Source: Leptolinea sp. HRD-7 (GTDB taxonomy: Bacteria > Chloroflexota > Anaerolineae > Anaerolineales > Anaerolineaceae). From it: DNA of 64,000 nt. The DNA is taken from the NCBI GenBank assembly GCA_024363285.1, contig AP024710.1, positions 1,892,001 through 1,956,000 of the forward strand. Direction: 5' to 3'. Shown piece by piece: positions 27,185 to 36,664 of this stretch. Under the pieces are notes generated by a model, which was given only the letters and a program-made list of their open reading frames with translations, was not told the DNA's origin and ran no database searches. Position numbers and translations under genes: made by a program. The stretch's first letter is position 1, and each line of letters starts with the position of its first letter.

Positions 27185-27613
27185 ATGATTAAAGTCGGAG
27201 ATAATCAATACACACCGGGAACCACAAAAACATCATCGTCAACGTCAAAAAGCAATGGAGCGACCACAGATACCAGCGAACAATTTATGAGCCTTCTGCT
27301 GGCGCAGATGACCAACCAGAATCCCCTGGAACCCATGAATGATACTGAAATGGTTAACCAGATGGTTTCAATGAACAGCCTGACAGAACTGCAGAAGATC
27401 AGTAAAGCCATTTCGGCTCTGGCGCAAACCAATCAGTTCGTTTCAGCATCATCATTGATGGATAAAACCGTCACCTATATCAACGATAAGAAAGAAAAGG
27501 TGTCGGGTGTTGTTAGCGGCGTCTTCCTGGATGGTTCGAATGTGAATCTTAAGGTTGGTGATAAGTCAGTTCCTCTTACCAGTATTATCAGTGTGGAGAA
27601 TACGGAAGCGTAG
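27185..27613 (+). CDS. flgD: Hook scaffold protein FlgD
   Basis: A 142-residue hook cap. FMSLLLAQMTNQNPLEPMND and EMVNQMVSMNSLTELQKISK match the conserved FlgD N-domain; the end is a short beta-rich part. The protein is at the short end of the family, so the C-terminal Ig-like domain is reduced. Confidence 0.92.
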   Translation: MIKVGDNQYTPGTTKTSSSTSKSNGATTDTSEQFMSLLLAQMTNQNPLEPMNDTEMVNQMVSMNSLTELQKISKAISALAQTNQFVSASSLMDKTVTYINDKKEKVSGVVSGVFLDGSNVNLKVGDKSVPLTSIISVENTEA

Positions 27614-27622
27614 GAGGGCTCT

Positions 27623-28033
27623 ATGTCAGATCCGATTAGGGTAAACCCAGTCAGTTCACAGACAACCCAATCCGGAAGTCAACCCACCAGCCGTGTCACG
27701 CCTGGAACCTCAAGCTTTGCCGATACTCTGGCACAGGTCGAGGGATTGCGGTTCTCCAATCACGCGCAAAAGCGTTTGGATGACCGTGCGATCAGCCTTC
27801 CAGAAGATGGGCTGCAACGCTTGAGTGACGCGGTGGAAAAAGCCAAAGCACGCGGTGGAAAAGAATCTCTCATCCTGATGGATGACCTGGCATTCATTGT
27901 GAATGTCAAGGATCGGGTGGTTGTCACCACCATGGACGCGAAACAACGCGGTCAGGGAGTATTTACTCAAATTGACAGTGTTGTATTCGCTGATAAGGCC
28001 GAAGGTTCAACCAAAACGGCCGATAACCAATAA
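27623..28033 (+). CDS. Flagellar operon protein, TIGR02530 type
   Basis: A 136-residue protein. The conserved core (about 45-125) has FSNHAQKRLDDRAISLPEDG and SLILMDDLAFIVNVKDRVVV, the signature of the small flagellar operon protein found near flgD and flgE in Firmicutes and related groups. Its function is not settled; it may act in hook assembly. Confidence 0.8.
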   Translation: MSDPIRVNPVSSQTTQSGSQPTSRVTPGTSSFADTLAQVEGLRFSNHAQKRLDDRAISLPEDGLQRLSDAVEKAKARGGKESLILMDDLAFIVNVKDRVVVTTMDAKQRGQGVFTQIDSVVFADKAEGSTKTADNQ

Positions 28034-28095
28034 ATACTGAGTTTCACGGGCCGGCCCTCTTGGAGGAAGCCCGGGAAAAACACTCGGAGGGTAAA

Positions 28096-29697
28096 ATGAT
28101 ACGTTCCATGTTTACAGCTATTAATTCCATGTACCTGAATCAACAGTACCTGGATGTCGTGGCAGATAATCTGTCTAATGTTAATACTCCTGGTTTCAAA
28201 AGCAGCTTTGTCCGCTTCAAAGACCAATTCGCCCAGACACTTTCAGTAGGTGGAGCACCTTCGGCTACATCCGGTGGTGTTAACCCAATGCAGATCGGAC
28301 TTGGTACCAATATGGCTGCGGTGGGAAAAAGCTTTACCCAGGGCGCTCTAACCTCAACCGGTAGTGATCTGGATATGGCTATCTCTGGTGACGGTTTCTT
28401 TGTGTATAACAACGGTATCACCAACCTTTACTCACGCGATGGTTCTCTGGCTATTGATGCCCAGGGTTATCTGGTGCACTCGTCCTCTGGAAACCGCATT
28501 CAGGGGTGGATGGCAGACGCCCTGGGTGTTGTCAACACTGGTTCACCATTGCAGGCTATCCAGCTGCCTATCGATTCAACCGTAGCCCGTTCTACTACCA
28601 GAGCGTACATTCTGGGAAACCTGAATGCTGATACCCAGATACCGGTTACCACCTCAAACATCATCCTCTCCGGTACGTTGAACGCCAGCGCGGCTGTGGG
28701 AACCACGTATTCATCCAGCTTTGTGGCACAGGATAATACCGGTGCTTCTCAAACTGTGACGATTCAGTACACCAAAGCCGATGCCACCCATTGGAATTAC
28801 ACTGTGACCTCACCCGGCGCCAGTGGAAATGGTGTTATCGGTTTCGATGGCACAGGGAACTACTCTGCCGCGGATTCCACCATCAACCCAATCACGGTTG
28901 GAACATCTACTATGACGGTAAACTTTTCCAATCTGACTCAACCCGCGGCTGCCGCTAATGATGTGGTTCTGGGAAGTCAGGATGGTACATCAGCCGGTTT
29001 TTATGACGTGACTGTAGGTGTGTACGATGAACTGGGCGTTTTAACATCAGTTGCCATCCGTTATACCCGTACCACAGATCCGAATGTCTGGACCTACAAT
29101 ATTTCCCCCACCGATACCAGTGGCGCGACAATCGTCGACGCGGCCGGTAATCCGGTTACCAACGGTACAATTCAATTTGATACCAGCGGACAGTTTGTCA
29201 GCTCGTCTGGTTTGCTCAATGTCCCCGGTTCGCCGGGTGCTGTTTCCCCGGTTCTGGTCAATCTCGATCAGTCCGGCATGACCATGCTGGCCACCGCCAG
29301 CAGCGCCGCCCTGGGCAGCCAGAACGGTCTGGCCGCGGGGTCATTGATGGGCTTTACCGTCTCTTCAAAGACCGGCGAAATCTACGGCGCGTACTCCAAT
29401 GGAGACCAGCGCCTGATCGGTCAGCTCGCTCTGGCTATGTTCGTTAACCCAACCGGTTTAATGCGTGAAGGCGACAACTACTACGTGGCCAGCCTGAACT
29501 CCGGCGAACCCCGTATCGGCGCCCCTGATTCTGGTGGACGCGGTACAGTCGCTTCTGGTTACGTTGAAGGTTCCAATGTAGATATGAGCCGCGAATTCTC
29601 CAATATGATCCTCGCCCAACGTGGTTTCCAGGCTTCATCTCGCATCATTAATGCATCAGATCAAATTCTGCAGGAACTGGTTAACCTGGGACGGTAA
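28096..29697 (+). CDS. flgE: Flagellar hook protein FlgE
   Basis: A 533-residue hook subunit: FTAINSMYLNQQYLDVVADN and LSNVNTPGFKSS at the N-terminus, DLDMAISGDGFF (91-102), and EGSNVDMSREFSNMILAQRG near the end. ATG 28096 follows GGAGGG; the upstream frame extension is rejected. The centre has two D2-like modules in tandem (about 207-275 and 303-397), each with a Y/V-D-x-x-G-x-x-x-x-x-x-I-x-Y-T strand pair and a closing FD-x-S/T-G strand. One related module occurs in FlgK. Confidence 0.95.
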   Translation: MIRSMFTAINSMYLNQQYLDVVADNLSNVNTPGFKSSFVRFKDQFAQTLSVGGAPSATSGGVNPMQIGLGTNMAAVGKSFTQGALTSTGSDLDMAISGDGFFVYNNGITNLYSRDGSLAIDAQGYLVHSSSGNRIQGWMADALGVVNTGSPLQAIQLPIDSTVARSTTRAYILGNLNADTQIPVTTSNIILSGTLNASAAVGTTYSSSFVAQDNTGASQTVTIQYTKADATHWNYTVTSPGASGNGVIGFDGTGNYSAADSTINPITVGTSTMTVNFSNLTQPAAAANDVVLGSQDGTSAGFYDVTVGVYDELGVLTSVAIRYTRTTDPNVWTYNISPTDTSGATIVDAAGNPVTNGTIQFDTSGQFVSSSGLLNVPGSPGAVSPVLVNLDQSGMTMLATASSAALGSQNGLAAGSLMGFTVSSKTGEIYGAYSNGDQRLIGQLALAMFVNPTGLMREGDNYYVASLNSGEPRIGAPDSGGRGTVASGYVEGSNVDMSREFSNMILAQRGFQASSRIINASDQILQELVNLGR

Positions 29698-29736
29698 CCT
29701 GGTGGCGGTTTGAAATTGGAGACAGGGTGACGTGAT

Positions 29737-31086
29737 ATGACAATTCAGGGTTTGCAGCCGGTTCAACCTGGCGCCCGGCCTATCGATCAACCATTACAAC
29801 TTCACCTCAACCAGAAGGTGACGGCTGAAGTGTTGAGTGTTAATGGTGATCAGATCGAGATGGTCATTCAGGGTTACCGGGTGGTAGGCCGGCTGCAAAC
29901 CAATGAACAATCCAGCATGCTGGAGCAGCATCAACTTGCGCAATTCATTGTCAAAGGGTCTGTTGATGGTGCGCTGCTTCTGGCTTTCGCGAAACCAGAC
30001 GAGACGGCGGTTCTGGCGGCTCCGAAACCAAACGCGATGGCCGTGTTGTCACAAAACCTGCTGGTTTTGAACAATATGGAAGCCACGGATATTAATGTGA
30101 TGATCGGGAAGGCCTTACTTAACCATGGCCTTCCCGTCACCCAGACATCCATCGATGAGTTAACTCAAATCCTGAGCGGTATTCCAAACTGGGGGCAAAA
30201 CGAAGCTGAAATGGCCGCGGCGCTGAAAGCCGGTGGTATGCCATTAACAACCAGCACGCTTTCACTCGCCATGCAAACCCTGCCATCACTGGCGGAAGGT
30301 GTTGGAAAGTTGGAAGCTCAATTGGTCACCCTGGCACAGGGCAATTCAAACCCGGAGATCACACAGCTGGCGGAAAAGGCACTAAAACTTATTCAATCTG
30401 CTACTGTTAACTGGACGGACGATCTACCGGCATTGCTCAATGATCTAAAACAGGCCATATCCATCTGGGGGAAATCGCTGGAATCAGAACTTGCCCGGCA
30501 GGTTCAGGGTGAAAACCTGGAGGGGCGCGAAGGTTGGTTGTCACTTATAAAGCTGCGCAACGCTCTGGAAGCCAGTGGTATGCGTTCTTCGGTACGATCC
30601 ATTGACCAGTTTATGGAAGGTGTGCGTCAAATGCAGTTTCTTAACACCGCCCATCCGGTGGAAAATGGGAACCCGCCATGGCTTCTGGTGAATTTACCGG
30701 TAGCCGCTCACATTCCCGGGCAGACACAATCGAGAGGAGACCTGTTCCCGGCCAGTTTGCGTATAGCCTATCGAACAGAAGGAAACATAAAACGGATCGA
30801 TCCAGATAACACCCGCCTGGTGCTTACCGTTGATCTGCAGGACGGTGAGTATGTCACCGCGGATCTTTCAGTAATTGGCAAGCGGGTGGGAGCCTGGCTT
30901 TCGGTTTCTTCAGAAGAGCTCAAAGATCAGGCAATCGCAACTTTGCCAGACCTTGAATCACGAATGGAAAAACTGGGCCTTTCGTTAAAACTGGCCCATT
31001 GTGAGGTAGCGTCCATAGGTCCGGTATTGACCGAAGAACAACAATACATACTACCGGGATCTAAAGGGATCAATATAGAGGCCTGA
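29737..31086 (+). CDS. Second FliK-like flagellar protein (YlqG-like)
   Basis: A 449-residue protein. The C-terminal domain (about 345-430) reads IKRIDPDNTRLVLTVDLQDG and GAWLSVSSEELKDQAIATLP, similar to the FliK C-domain. The N-terminal part has a small beta-rich segment, then helices. It immediately precedes the FlhB C-domain paralogue, the same pairing as ylqG-ylqH in Bacillus. Exact role is unknown; it may tune export switching. Assignment rests on domain likeness and gene order. Confidence 0.65.
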   Translation: MTIQGLQPVQPGARPIDQPLQLHLNQKVTAEVLSVNGDQIEMVIQGYRVVGRLQTNEQSSMLEQHQLAQFIVKGSVDGALLLAFAKPDETAVLAAPKPNAMAVLSQNLLVLNNMEATDINVMIGKALLNHGLPVTQTSIDELTQILSGIPNWGQNEAEMAAALKAGGMPLTTSTLSLAMQTLPSLAEGVGKLEAQLVTLAQGNSNPEITQLAEKALKLIQSATVNWTDDLPALLNDLKQAISIWGKSLESELARQVQGENLEGREGWLSLIKLRNALEASGMRSSVRSIDQFMEGVRQMQFLNTAHPVENGNPPWLLVNLPVAAHIPGQTQSRGDLFPASLRIAYRTEGNIKRIDPDNTRLVLTVDLQDGEYVTADLSVIGKRVGAWLSVSSEELKDQAIATLPDLESRMEKLGLSLKLAHCEVASIGPVLTEEQQYILPGSKGINIEA

Positions 31087-31088
31087 CA

Positions 31089-31382
31089 ATGGATAACGAT
31101 TCTCCTTCCGGTAAAAATCAGATCAAAACAGCCGTCGCGTTGCAATATGACCCTAATTCTGACGACGCGCCGCGTGTTGTTGCTACCGGGCATGGCGAAA
31201 TTGCTGATAAAATCTTATTGATCGCGCAGCAAAACCAGGTGCCTATTCGTGAAGATCCAATCCTCGCGCAGGCGCTATCTATGGTCGATCTGGACGCGGA
31301 AATTCCCCCCGAGTTGTACGCTGTCGTAGCTGAAGTCCTGGGTTGGGTTTACCGGCTCAGAAATAAACCATTTGAGGGTTGA
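31089..31382 (+). CDS. FlhB C-terminal domain paralogue (YlqH-like)
   Basis: A 97-residue protein matching only the cytosolic part of FlhB: AVALQYDPNSDDAPRVVATG, VPIREDPILAQALS and IPPELYAVVAEVLGWVYRL. The four-residue NPTH cleavage motif of full-length FlhB is absent, and no membrane segments are present. It begins two bases after the FliK-like gene. Small FlhB-like proteins of this kind can partly stand in for the FlhB C-domain. Confidence 0.88.
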   Translation: MDNDSPSGKNQIKTAVALQYDPNSDDAPRVVATGHGEIADKILLIAQQNQVPIREDPILAQALSMVDLDAEIPPELYAVVAEVLGWVYRLRNKPFEG

Positions 31383-31388
31383 CCTTCC

Positions 31389-31730
31389 ATGACGTTCCCA
31401 CTGAGACCTGCCGTTGAACGTAGGCAATATTTCCGGCTGGTTTATCCACCCGAATTAGCTCCCGAGGTCGTTATTCTTGGGATTACATTTCGTGTTTTAG
31501 ATATCTCCGAAAAAGCGATTCGCTTCCGCAAAGACTTTTCAACTCGTTTAGATACCGGTATGACAGTTCAAGGAGTGGTGATTTTTCAAGATCTGTCTAA
31601 GTATGAATTTAAGGGGTATGTTCTCAGGGTGGTAAACCGGGAAGCGGTTGTCATATTTCTTAAGAATCTTCCGTATCAAAAGATTATGGCTGAGCAGTTA
31701 TACATTCAACGCAATTCACGCAATATTTAA
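31389..31730 (+). CDS. PilZ domain protein
   Basis: A 113-residue protein. ERRQYFRL (residues 10-17) supplies the RxxxR motif of PilZ, and VLDISEKAIRF (about 36-46) corresponds to the [D/N]-x-S-x-x-G motif, with Ala in place of Gly. PilZ domains bind c-di-GMP; the changed glycine may weaken binding. It may link c-di-GMP to motor or chemotaxis function, as in YcgR-type proteins, by its place between export and chemotaxis genes. Confidence 0.8.
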   Translation: MTFPLRPAVERRQYFRLVYPPELAPEVVILGITFRVLDISEKAIRFRKDFSTRLDTGMTVQGVVIFQDLSKYEFKGYVLRVVNREAVVIFLKNLPYQKIMAEQLYIQRNSRNI

Positions 31731-31843
31731 AAATTCATTAATCCCAAATTTCCTCATTTTTTATGAGAGGTTTACAGTTGTTCTGCCGGTAAACCGGTAG
31801 GATTAAACAAGGATTCATCAAAGAGTTTATTAATCCACGCACT

Positions 31844-31871
31844 TTGATGATTACCTTGATTGTTGTATGCT
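31844..31871 (+). promoter_or_regulatory. Possible sigma-70-type promoter for cheA
   Basis: TTGATG (31844-31849), a 16-base spacer, then TATGCT (31866-31871) in the 248-base gap before cheA. Each hexamer matches four of six consensus bases. The gap itself has no other evident gene. Confidence 0.3.
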
Positions 31872-31978
31872 ATTACAAGAAGGGGCTTTTTCGCGTCTGA
31901 TCGGCATGATGTTTAGGAAAGAGCTTTTCAGTATTATGGAAACTACTTTCTTCCAGAATCCGGATTGAGGAACCATCT

Positions 31979-34093
31979 ATGGAATTGAATTTTGACCTGG
32001 CTGAAGATGAATTTCCCATTTTTATGGCAGAAACGGATGAACAACTTCAAGTTCTGGATGACGGTTTGATCCGGTTGGAACGGGAAGGGGAGGATATGGA
32101 ACTGCTCCAGGCATTATTCAGGGCAGCCCATACCCTAAAAGGCACATCCGGTATGATCGGGCATAAACGGATGGTCAATCTGACACATTCCATGGAGACG
32201 GCTTTGGATGGTTTGCGAAAGCATACACTGCCTGTCTCAACAGCCCTTATTGACCTTTGTCTTGAAGCCACAGATGCTCTGCGAAGCCTGCGGGAAGAGG
32301 TGATTACTCGCACGGAATGTGGCGTGGCCGTGGATGAGTTGACAGACCGTTTTTCTGCGCTTGTTCTGGTTGGAAAACCGGCTGAACCGGCAACCCCGGT
32401 TCCACCAGTCAAAGAACAACCTCCATCTTCCTCTCCGGTTCCGGTGACACCGCCTCCGCCAACGGCAGTATCTGCGCGGGGAGGTTATACGGTACGTGTA
32501 GAGATATCTCAAAATAGCATCGCTTCGGCCGCGCGCGCCTTCCAGGTTATGATGGAATTACAGGGATTGGGTACGATCAAAAAGATGTCTCCTTCACAGG
32601 AAGAAATTGAAACATCCCAACCTGTGCATGTTATGTTGGCGGAACTTGATACTCAAAAGACGGAAGCCGAGATACTGAAGGCTTTTGATTCATTATCTGA
32701 GCTGGATAAAGTGGAAGTTTTACCGGCTGGAAGTATTGAAATCAAGAGTTCCACAGTGTCTGCACCAAAAGAAGCGTCAGTTCCTGCGGCATCGCCTCCC
32801 CCGCAGACTGCTATACAATCCAAACCAGCCGCGGCAGATGCTCCACCGGCTTCAGCCCCAAAACCAAGCGCGACGCCTGTTTCGGTGGAAAAAACCGTGC
32901 GCACCAGTGTTGAACGCCTGGATAATCTGATGAACCTGGTCGGTGAATTGATCACAGACCGTAACCGGCTCTATCAGATCCGCAGCACACTCGAAGCTTC
33001 CATAAGAAACAGTGATCAATTAGATGTGCTTTCAGATACCATAACTCATGTCGGCCGGATCACCGATCAACTTCAGATGGAAGTGATGGGTATCCGTATG
33101 CTGCCGGTATCTAACACGTTCAGTAAATTTCCCCGCATGGTTCGCGATCTTTCGGCAAAATTGAATAAAAAGATCGATCTAACCATAGAAGGTGAAAATA
33201 CCGAGCTTGACCGTTCGGTCATTGAAGAAATTAATGACCCGCTAATTCATTTAATCCGAAATTCTGTGGATCATGGCATTGAAACCGCCGAAGAACGGTT
33301 AAATGCCAATAAACCGGAACGCGCCACAATTAAATTAACTGCCCGCCATGAACAGGGGCGGATTATTCTGACCGTAGAAGATGACGGCCGGGGTATTGAT
33401 CCGGATAAAATTCGGGCATCCGCTGTAGGTAAAGGGATACTATCTGAATCCGAAGCCGCATCATTAAGTGATGACGAAGCTATTAACCTGATCTTTAGTT
33501 CCGGCTTTTCTACGGCAAAAGTGGTCAATGATGTTTCCGGCCGCGGAGTCGGGTTGGATATCGTTCGGAATAACATTCAGCGGTTAAATGGCACTGTAAT
33601 GGTGGAAACCGAAAAGGGTAAGGGGACGCGGTTTATGGTCACATTACCGTTAACCCTGGCAATTGTTCCCACCCTGTTGGTTCGGGTGGCGCATAACACA
33701 CTGGCCATCCCGCTGGTCACCGTAGTTGAAACGCTGCGGATTTCAATAAAAGAGATTCAAACAGTCAATTCAAAACCTGTCATCCGCCTGCGTGATAAAG
33801 TTCTTCCTCTTCTCGATATGACGGAAACCTTCGGGTTTGTTTCCAGCAAAAAAGACCTGGGATACCGCTATGTTGTAGTGGTTGGTATGGGAAAACAAAT
33901 GATGGGTCTGGCAGTCGACCGCCTTCTGGGGCAGGAAGAGGTGGTCGTAAAATCATTGGGATCGATTATTGGTGAAGTAAATGGTATTGCCAGCGCCGCT
34001 ATACTGGGGGATGGATCGGTGATCTTGATCGTTGATGTTCAGGACCTATTCCAGATGACCGGACAAAAATCCGGCGGGAACAAAAAGGAGTAA
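31979..34093 (+). CDS. cheA: Chemotaxis histidine kinase CheA
   Basis: A 704-residue kinase. The P1/Hpt domain holds the phosphorylated His51 in RAAHTLKGTSGM. A Pro/Ala/Ser linker leads to a dimerisation domain (VERLDNLMNLVGELITDRNR), the HATPase domain with NPLIHLIRNSVDHGIE and GVGLDIVRNNI, and a C-terminal CheW-like domain. Residues about 165-250 form a P2-like segment. It heads the chemotaxis unit. Confidence 0.97.
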   Translation: MELNFDLAEDEFPIFMAETDEQLQVLDDGLIRLEREGEDMELLQALFRAAHTLKGTSGMIGHKRMVNLTHSMETALDGLRKHTLPVSTALIDLCLEATDALRSLREEVITRTECGVAVDELTDRFSALVLVGKPAEPATPVPPVKEQPPSSSPVPVTPPPPTAVSARGGYTVRVEISQNSIASAARAFQVMMELQGLGTIKKMSPSQEEIETSQPVHVMLAELDTQKTEAEILKAFDSLSELDKVEVLPAGSIEIKSSTVSAPKEASVPAASPPPQTAIQSKPAAADAPPASAPKPSATPVSVEKTVRTSVERLDNLMNLVGELITDRNRLYQIRSTLEASIRNSDQLDVLSDTITHVGRITDQLQMEVMGIRMLPVSNTFSKFPRMVRDLSAKLNKKIDLTIEGENTELDRSVIEEINDPLIHLIRNSVDHGIETAEERLNANKPERATIKLTARHEQGRIILTVEDDGRGIDPDKIRASAVGKGILSESEAASLSDDEAINLIFSSGFSTAKVVNDVSGRGVGLDIVRNNIQRLNGTVMVETEKGKGTRFMVTLPLTLAIVPTLLVRVAHNTLAIPLVTVVETLRISIKEIQTVNSKPVIRLRDKVLPLLDMTETFGFVSSKKDLGYRYVVVVGMGKQMMGLAVDRLLGQEEVVVKSLGSIIGEVNGIASAAILGDGSVILIVDVQDLFQMTGQKSGGNKKE

Positions 34094-34096
34094 TTA

Positions 34097-34714
34097 ATGG
34101 CCCCGGATGGACGAAGAGTAGATGAAAAACTATTAGCAAAAATGCGCGTTGTCGCTTCGCGGGGTTTTTCCAATTCCGCGAAGGGACTGTCTCAAATGAT
34201 CGGTCAGGAATTGAGTGTGCATTCACCGGATGTGGATCTTGTGCCTTTGACGGCCATTGCCGATATGCTGGGCGGGCCCGATAATGATGCCGTGGGTGTA
34301 TACCTTCGCGTGGAAGGCGACCTGACCGGTCAGATTATGATGGTCATTGGATACCAGCAGGCGTTGGAATTCTGTGACATGGTTCTGGATTTACCGGCCG
34401 GAACGACCAAAGATTTTGGGCGAATGGAACGCTCGGCTCTCTCAGAAATCGGAAACCTTACCGGTACTTTTTTCTTGAATGCCATTTATGAGATCACCGG
34501 GCTCACCTCCCTGCCCAGCCCCCCGGCAGTGATGGTTGATATGGTAGGTTCAATTCTGGATGTTGTGGTGGCAACAATGGGTGCCATATCAGACCAGATC
34601 ATGATGTTCAAAGCGGTTTTTCAGATTGGCGAGAGAAAAATCCAGGCTGATTTTTGGATCATCCCCGATCCGGCCACATTGGATAAATTAACAGTAGCGG
34701 AGATGAAAGAGTGA
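34097..34714 (+). CDS. cheC: CheY-P phosphatase CheC
   Basis: A 205-residue CheC. The single clear catalytic motif is SEIGNLTGTFFLNAI (about residues 116-130), with E-x-x-N. CheC dephosphorylates CheY-P and partners CheD, which follows and overlaps by one base. Confidence 0.88.
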   Translation: MAPDGRRVDEKLLAKMRVVASRGFSNSAKGLSQMIGQELSVHSPDVDLVPLTAIADMLGGPDNDAVGVYLRVEGDLTGQIMMVIGYQQALEFCDMVLDLPAGTTKDFGRMERSALSEIGNLTGTFFLNAIYEITGLTSLPSPPAVMVDMVGSILDVVVATMGAISDQIMMFKAVFQIGERKIQADFWIIPDPATLDKLTVAEMKE

Positions 34715-35211
34715 TGACTGGAACTATGTCCTCAGTAGGACTGGGCGAATATTGTGTCAGTCGTGATTCATCAGATGTGTTGATCGCGTTTGGTCTGGGA
34801 TCATGCCTGGGTATAGGTATGTATGATCCAGTTGCTCATGTTGGAGGATTAATCCATGTGGTCTTGCCTGAACAAAAAGCAGGCAATGATCCTAATAGCG
34901 CGAAATTTGTGGATACAGGAATCCCGCTTATTTTAGAGAAAGTGCTTGCCCAGGGAGCTGAAAAGTCCCGCTTGATCATCCGCATGGCGGGTGGCGCGAA
35001 TATGTTAACCTCTCCGGGCCTTTCGGGAACGTTTGATATTGGCACTCGCAATATCGCGATGGCGCATGAAGTATTCAAAAAATTTAACCTCAAACTAAAG
35101 GTTGAAGAAGTTGGCGGGCAGGTAGGACGGACTGTCCGATTGTATATTGCGGATGGAAGAATGACCGTCAGAATGATGGGATCCCAGGAACGTGACCTGG
35201 GGGCGGTATAA
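34714..35211 (+). CDS. cheD: Chemoreceptor glutamine deamidase CheD
   Basis: A 165-residue CheD. Cys31 in GSCLGIGMYDP and His48 in GGLIHVVLPE are the catalytic pair. ATG 34714 overlaps the cheC stop (TGATG); a GTG three bases upstream is possible. CheD deamidates receptors and binds CheC. cheC-cheD pairs are typical of Bacillus-type chemotaxis. Confidence 0.92.
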   Translation: MTGTMSSVGLGEYCVSRDSSDVLIAFGLGSCLGIGMYDPVAHVGGLIHVVLPEQKAGNDPNSAKFVDTGIPLILEKVLAQGAEKSRLIIRMAGGANMLTSPGLSGTFDIGTRNIAMAHEVFKKFNLKLKVEEVGGQVGRTVRLYIADGRMTVRMMGSQERDLGAV

Positions 35212-35232
35212 AACAAAAAAGGAGTTAGTAGA

Positions 35233-35589
35233 ATGACAAAAGTCCTTGTAGTTGATGATGCAGAATTCCTTCGGGTGCGGATCACCAAAATGCTCGCCGG
35301 GGAAGGTTATGAAGTAAATGAAGCAGAAAATGGAGCTCGCGCGCTGGAACTCTACCAGCAAATCAAGCCGGATGTGGTTCTGATGGATATCACTATGCCT
35401 GAAATGGACGGATTAACCGCTTTGAAGAGCATTCGCGGGATTGATCCAAACGCGCGCATCATTATGCTTACGGCGCTCGGGCAGGAGTCTGTCGTAATGG
35501 AAGCCGTAAAAGCCGGTGCTAAAGATTTTGTTGTAAAACCATACGACAGCGACCGAGTCTTACAGGCTATCGCTAAAGCCATTAAATAA
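35233..35589 (+). CDS. cheY: Response regulator CheY
   Basis: A 118-residue receiver. The acidic pair is D8-D9, phosphoacceptor D52 is in VLMDITMPEMDG, and conserved K102 is in VVKPYD. It would carry the signal from CheA to FliM (not in the window). AAAGGAG precedes ATG 35233. Confidence 0.93.
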   Translation: MTKVLVVDDAEFLRVRITKMLAGEGYEVNEAENGARALELYQQIKPDVVLMDITMPEMDGLTALKSIRGIDPNARIIMLTALGQESVVMEAVKAGAKDFVVKPYDSDRVLQAIAKAIK

Positions 35590-35594
35590 TCCCT

Positions 35595-36662
35595 ATGGTT
35601 TCTCCAACTTCTTCTACCTCTCCAGTAAAAGTGTTGGTGGTTGATGATTCCGCTTTCATGCGGTTCACAATCACAAAACATTTGAACGACTATCCGGGAA
35701 TCACCGTATTGGGATCGGCGAAAGATGGTCGTGAAGCTCTGGAAATGATCCCACAGTTAAAACCCGATGTGGTGACGTTGGATGTTGAAATGCCAAATCT
35801 CGACGGGCTATCAACACTGCGCGAGATCATGTCCCGGCATCCACTTCCGGTAGTTATGCTATCCAGTTTGACATCCGAGGGAACTCTCGAAACGGTTCGC
35901 GCGTTGACGCTGGGAGCGGTGGATTTCGTGGCCAAACCGGATAATAAAGCCAACATGGCTTCCATCCTTGAAGAAGTGGGAAACAAAGTTATCCGTGCGG
36001 CGAATGCCCGGGTATGGAAGACAACTCAACGTAATACGATCATTGAGACAGTTCCACCCGCCCGAATATCGGAAAAGCGGGTTCGTCCGTTGCGAAAACA
36101 AGACAAGATCGTGGTGATTGGCTCATCAACGGGCGGTCCACGGGCGCTGAATACAGTTGTGCCCATGTTGTCCGCTGATATTCCCGCGGCATTTATGATC
36201 ATTCAACATATGCCGGCGGGGTTCACGCGGTCTCTTTCTGAACGATTGAATACTACATCTGAACTACTGGTTAAAGAAGCCGCTCCCGATGATCGATTGG
36301 AAGTGGGAAAGATTTTGCTGGCGCCTGGCGGATTCCATACCGTGTTTGATGAGAATGAGAAAGTTACATTGAATCAAAACCCGACTGTTCACGGCGTTCG
36401 GCCGGCAGTCGATGTTACTCTGCTATCACTGGCCAAGATATATGGCAACCGGGTTGTTGCCGCTATTCTGACCGGAATGGGAAGCGATGGAACGAACGCG
36501 GCCATGCTGGTTCATAATTCCGGCGGCTGGGTTATTTCTGAAGCAGAAGAAACCTGTGTGGTTTATGGTATGCCCCGGTCTGTGTTTGAAGCCGGTGCAT
36601 CCAATGAAGTTGTTCCTCTCGAAAAAGTGGCTGACGCGATACGTGCCGCTGTGGAAAGATAA
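35595..36662 (+). CDS. cheB: Receptor methylesterase CheB
   Basis: A 355-residue enzyme. Residues 1-130 are a receiver (VLVVDDSAFMR; VVTLDVEMPNLDG); the C-terminal esterase has the Ser-His-Asp set in GSSTGGPRAL, MIIQHMPAGF and GMGSDGTNA. CheB removes methyl groups from receptors. It ends two bases before cheR. Confidence 0.96.
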   Translation: MVSPTSSTSPVKVLVVDDSAFMRFTITKHLNDYPGITVLGSAKDGREALEMIPQLKPDVVTLDVEMPNLDGLSTLREIMSRHPLPVVMLSSLTSEGTLETVRALTLGAVDFVAKPDNKANMASILEEVGNKVIRAANARVWKTTQRNTIIETVPPARISEKRVRPLRKQDKIVVIGSSTGGPRALNTVVPMLSADIPAAFMIIQHMPAGFTRSLSERLNTTSELLVKEAAPDDRLEVGKILLAPGGFHTVFDENEKVTLNQNPTVHGVRPAVDVTLLSLAKIYGNRVVAAILTGMGSDGTNAAMLVHNSGGWVISEAEETCVVYGMPRSVFEAGASNEVVPLEKVADAIRAAVER

Positions 36663-36664
36663 CT

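Noticed and set aside
28048..28095. GGA-containing stems before flgE as another CsrA site
   Set aside because: Candidate stems (for example ACTC/GGGT around GGA) are short or have a three-base loop; not comparable to the flagellin and flaG hairpins.
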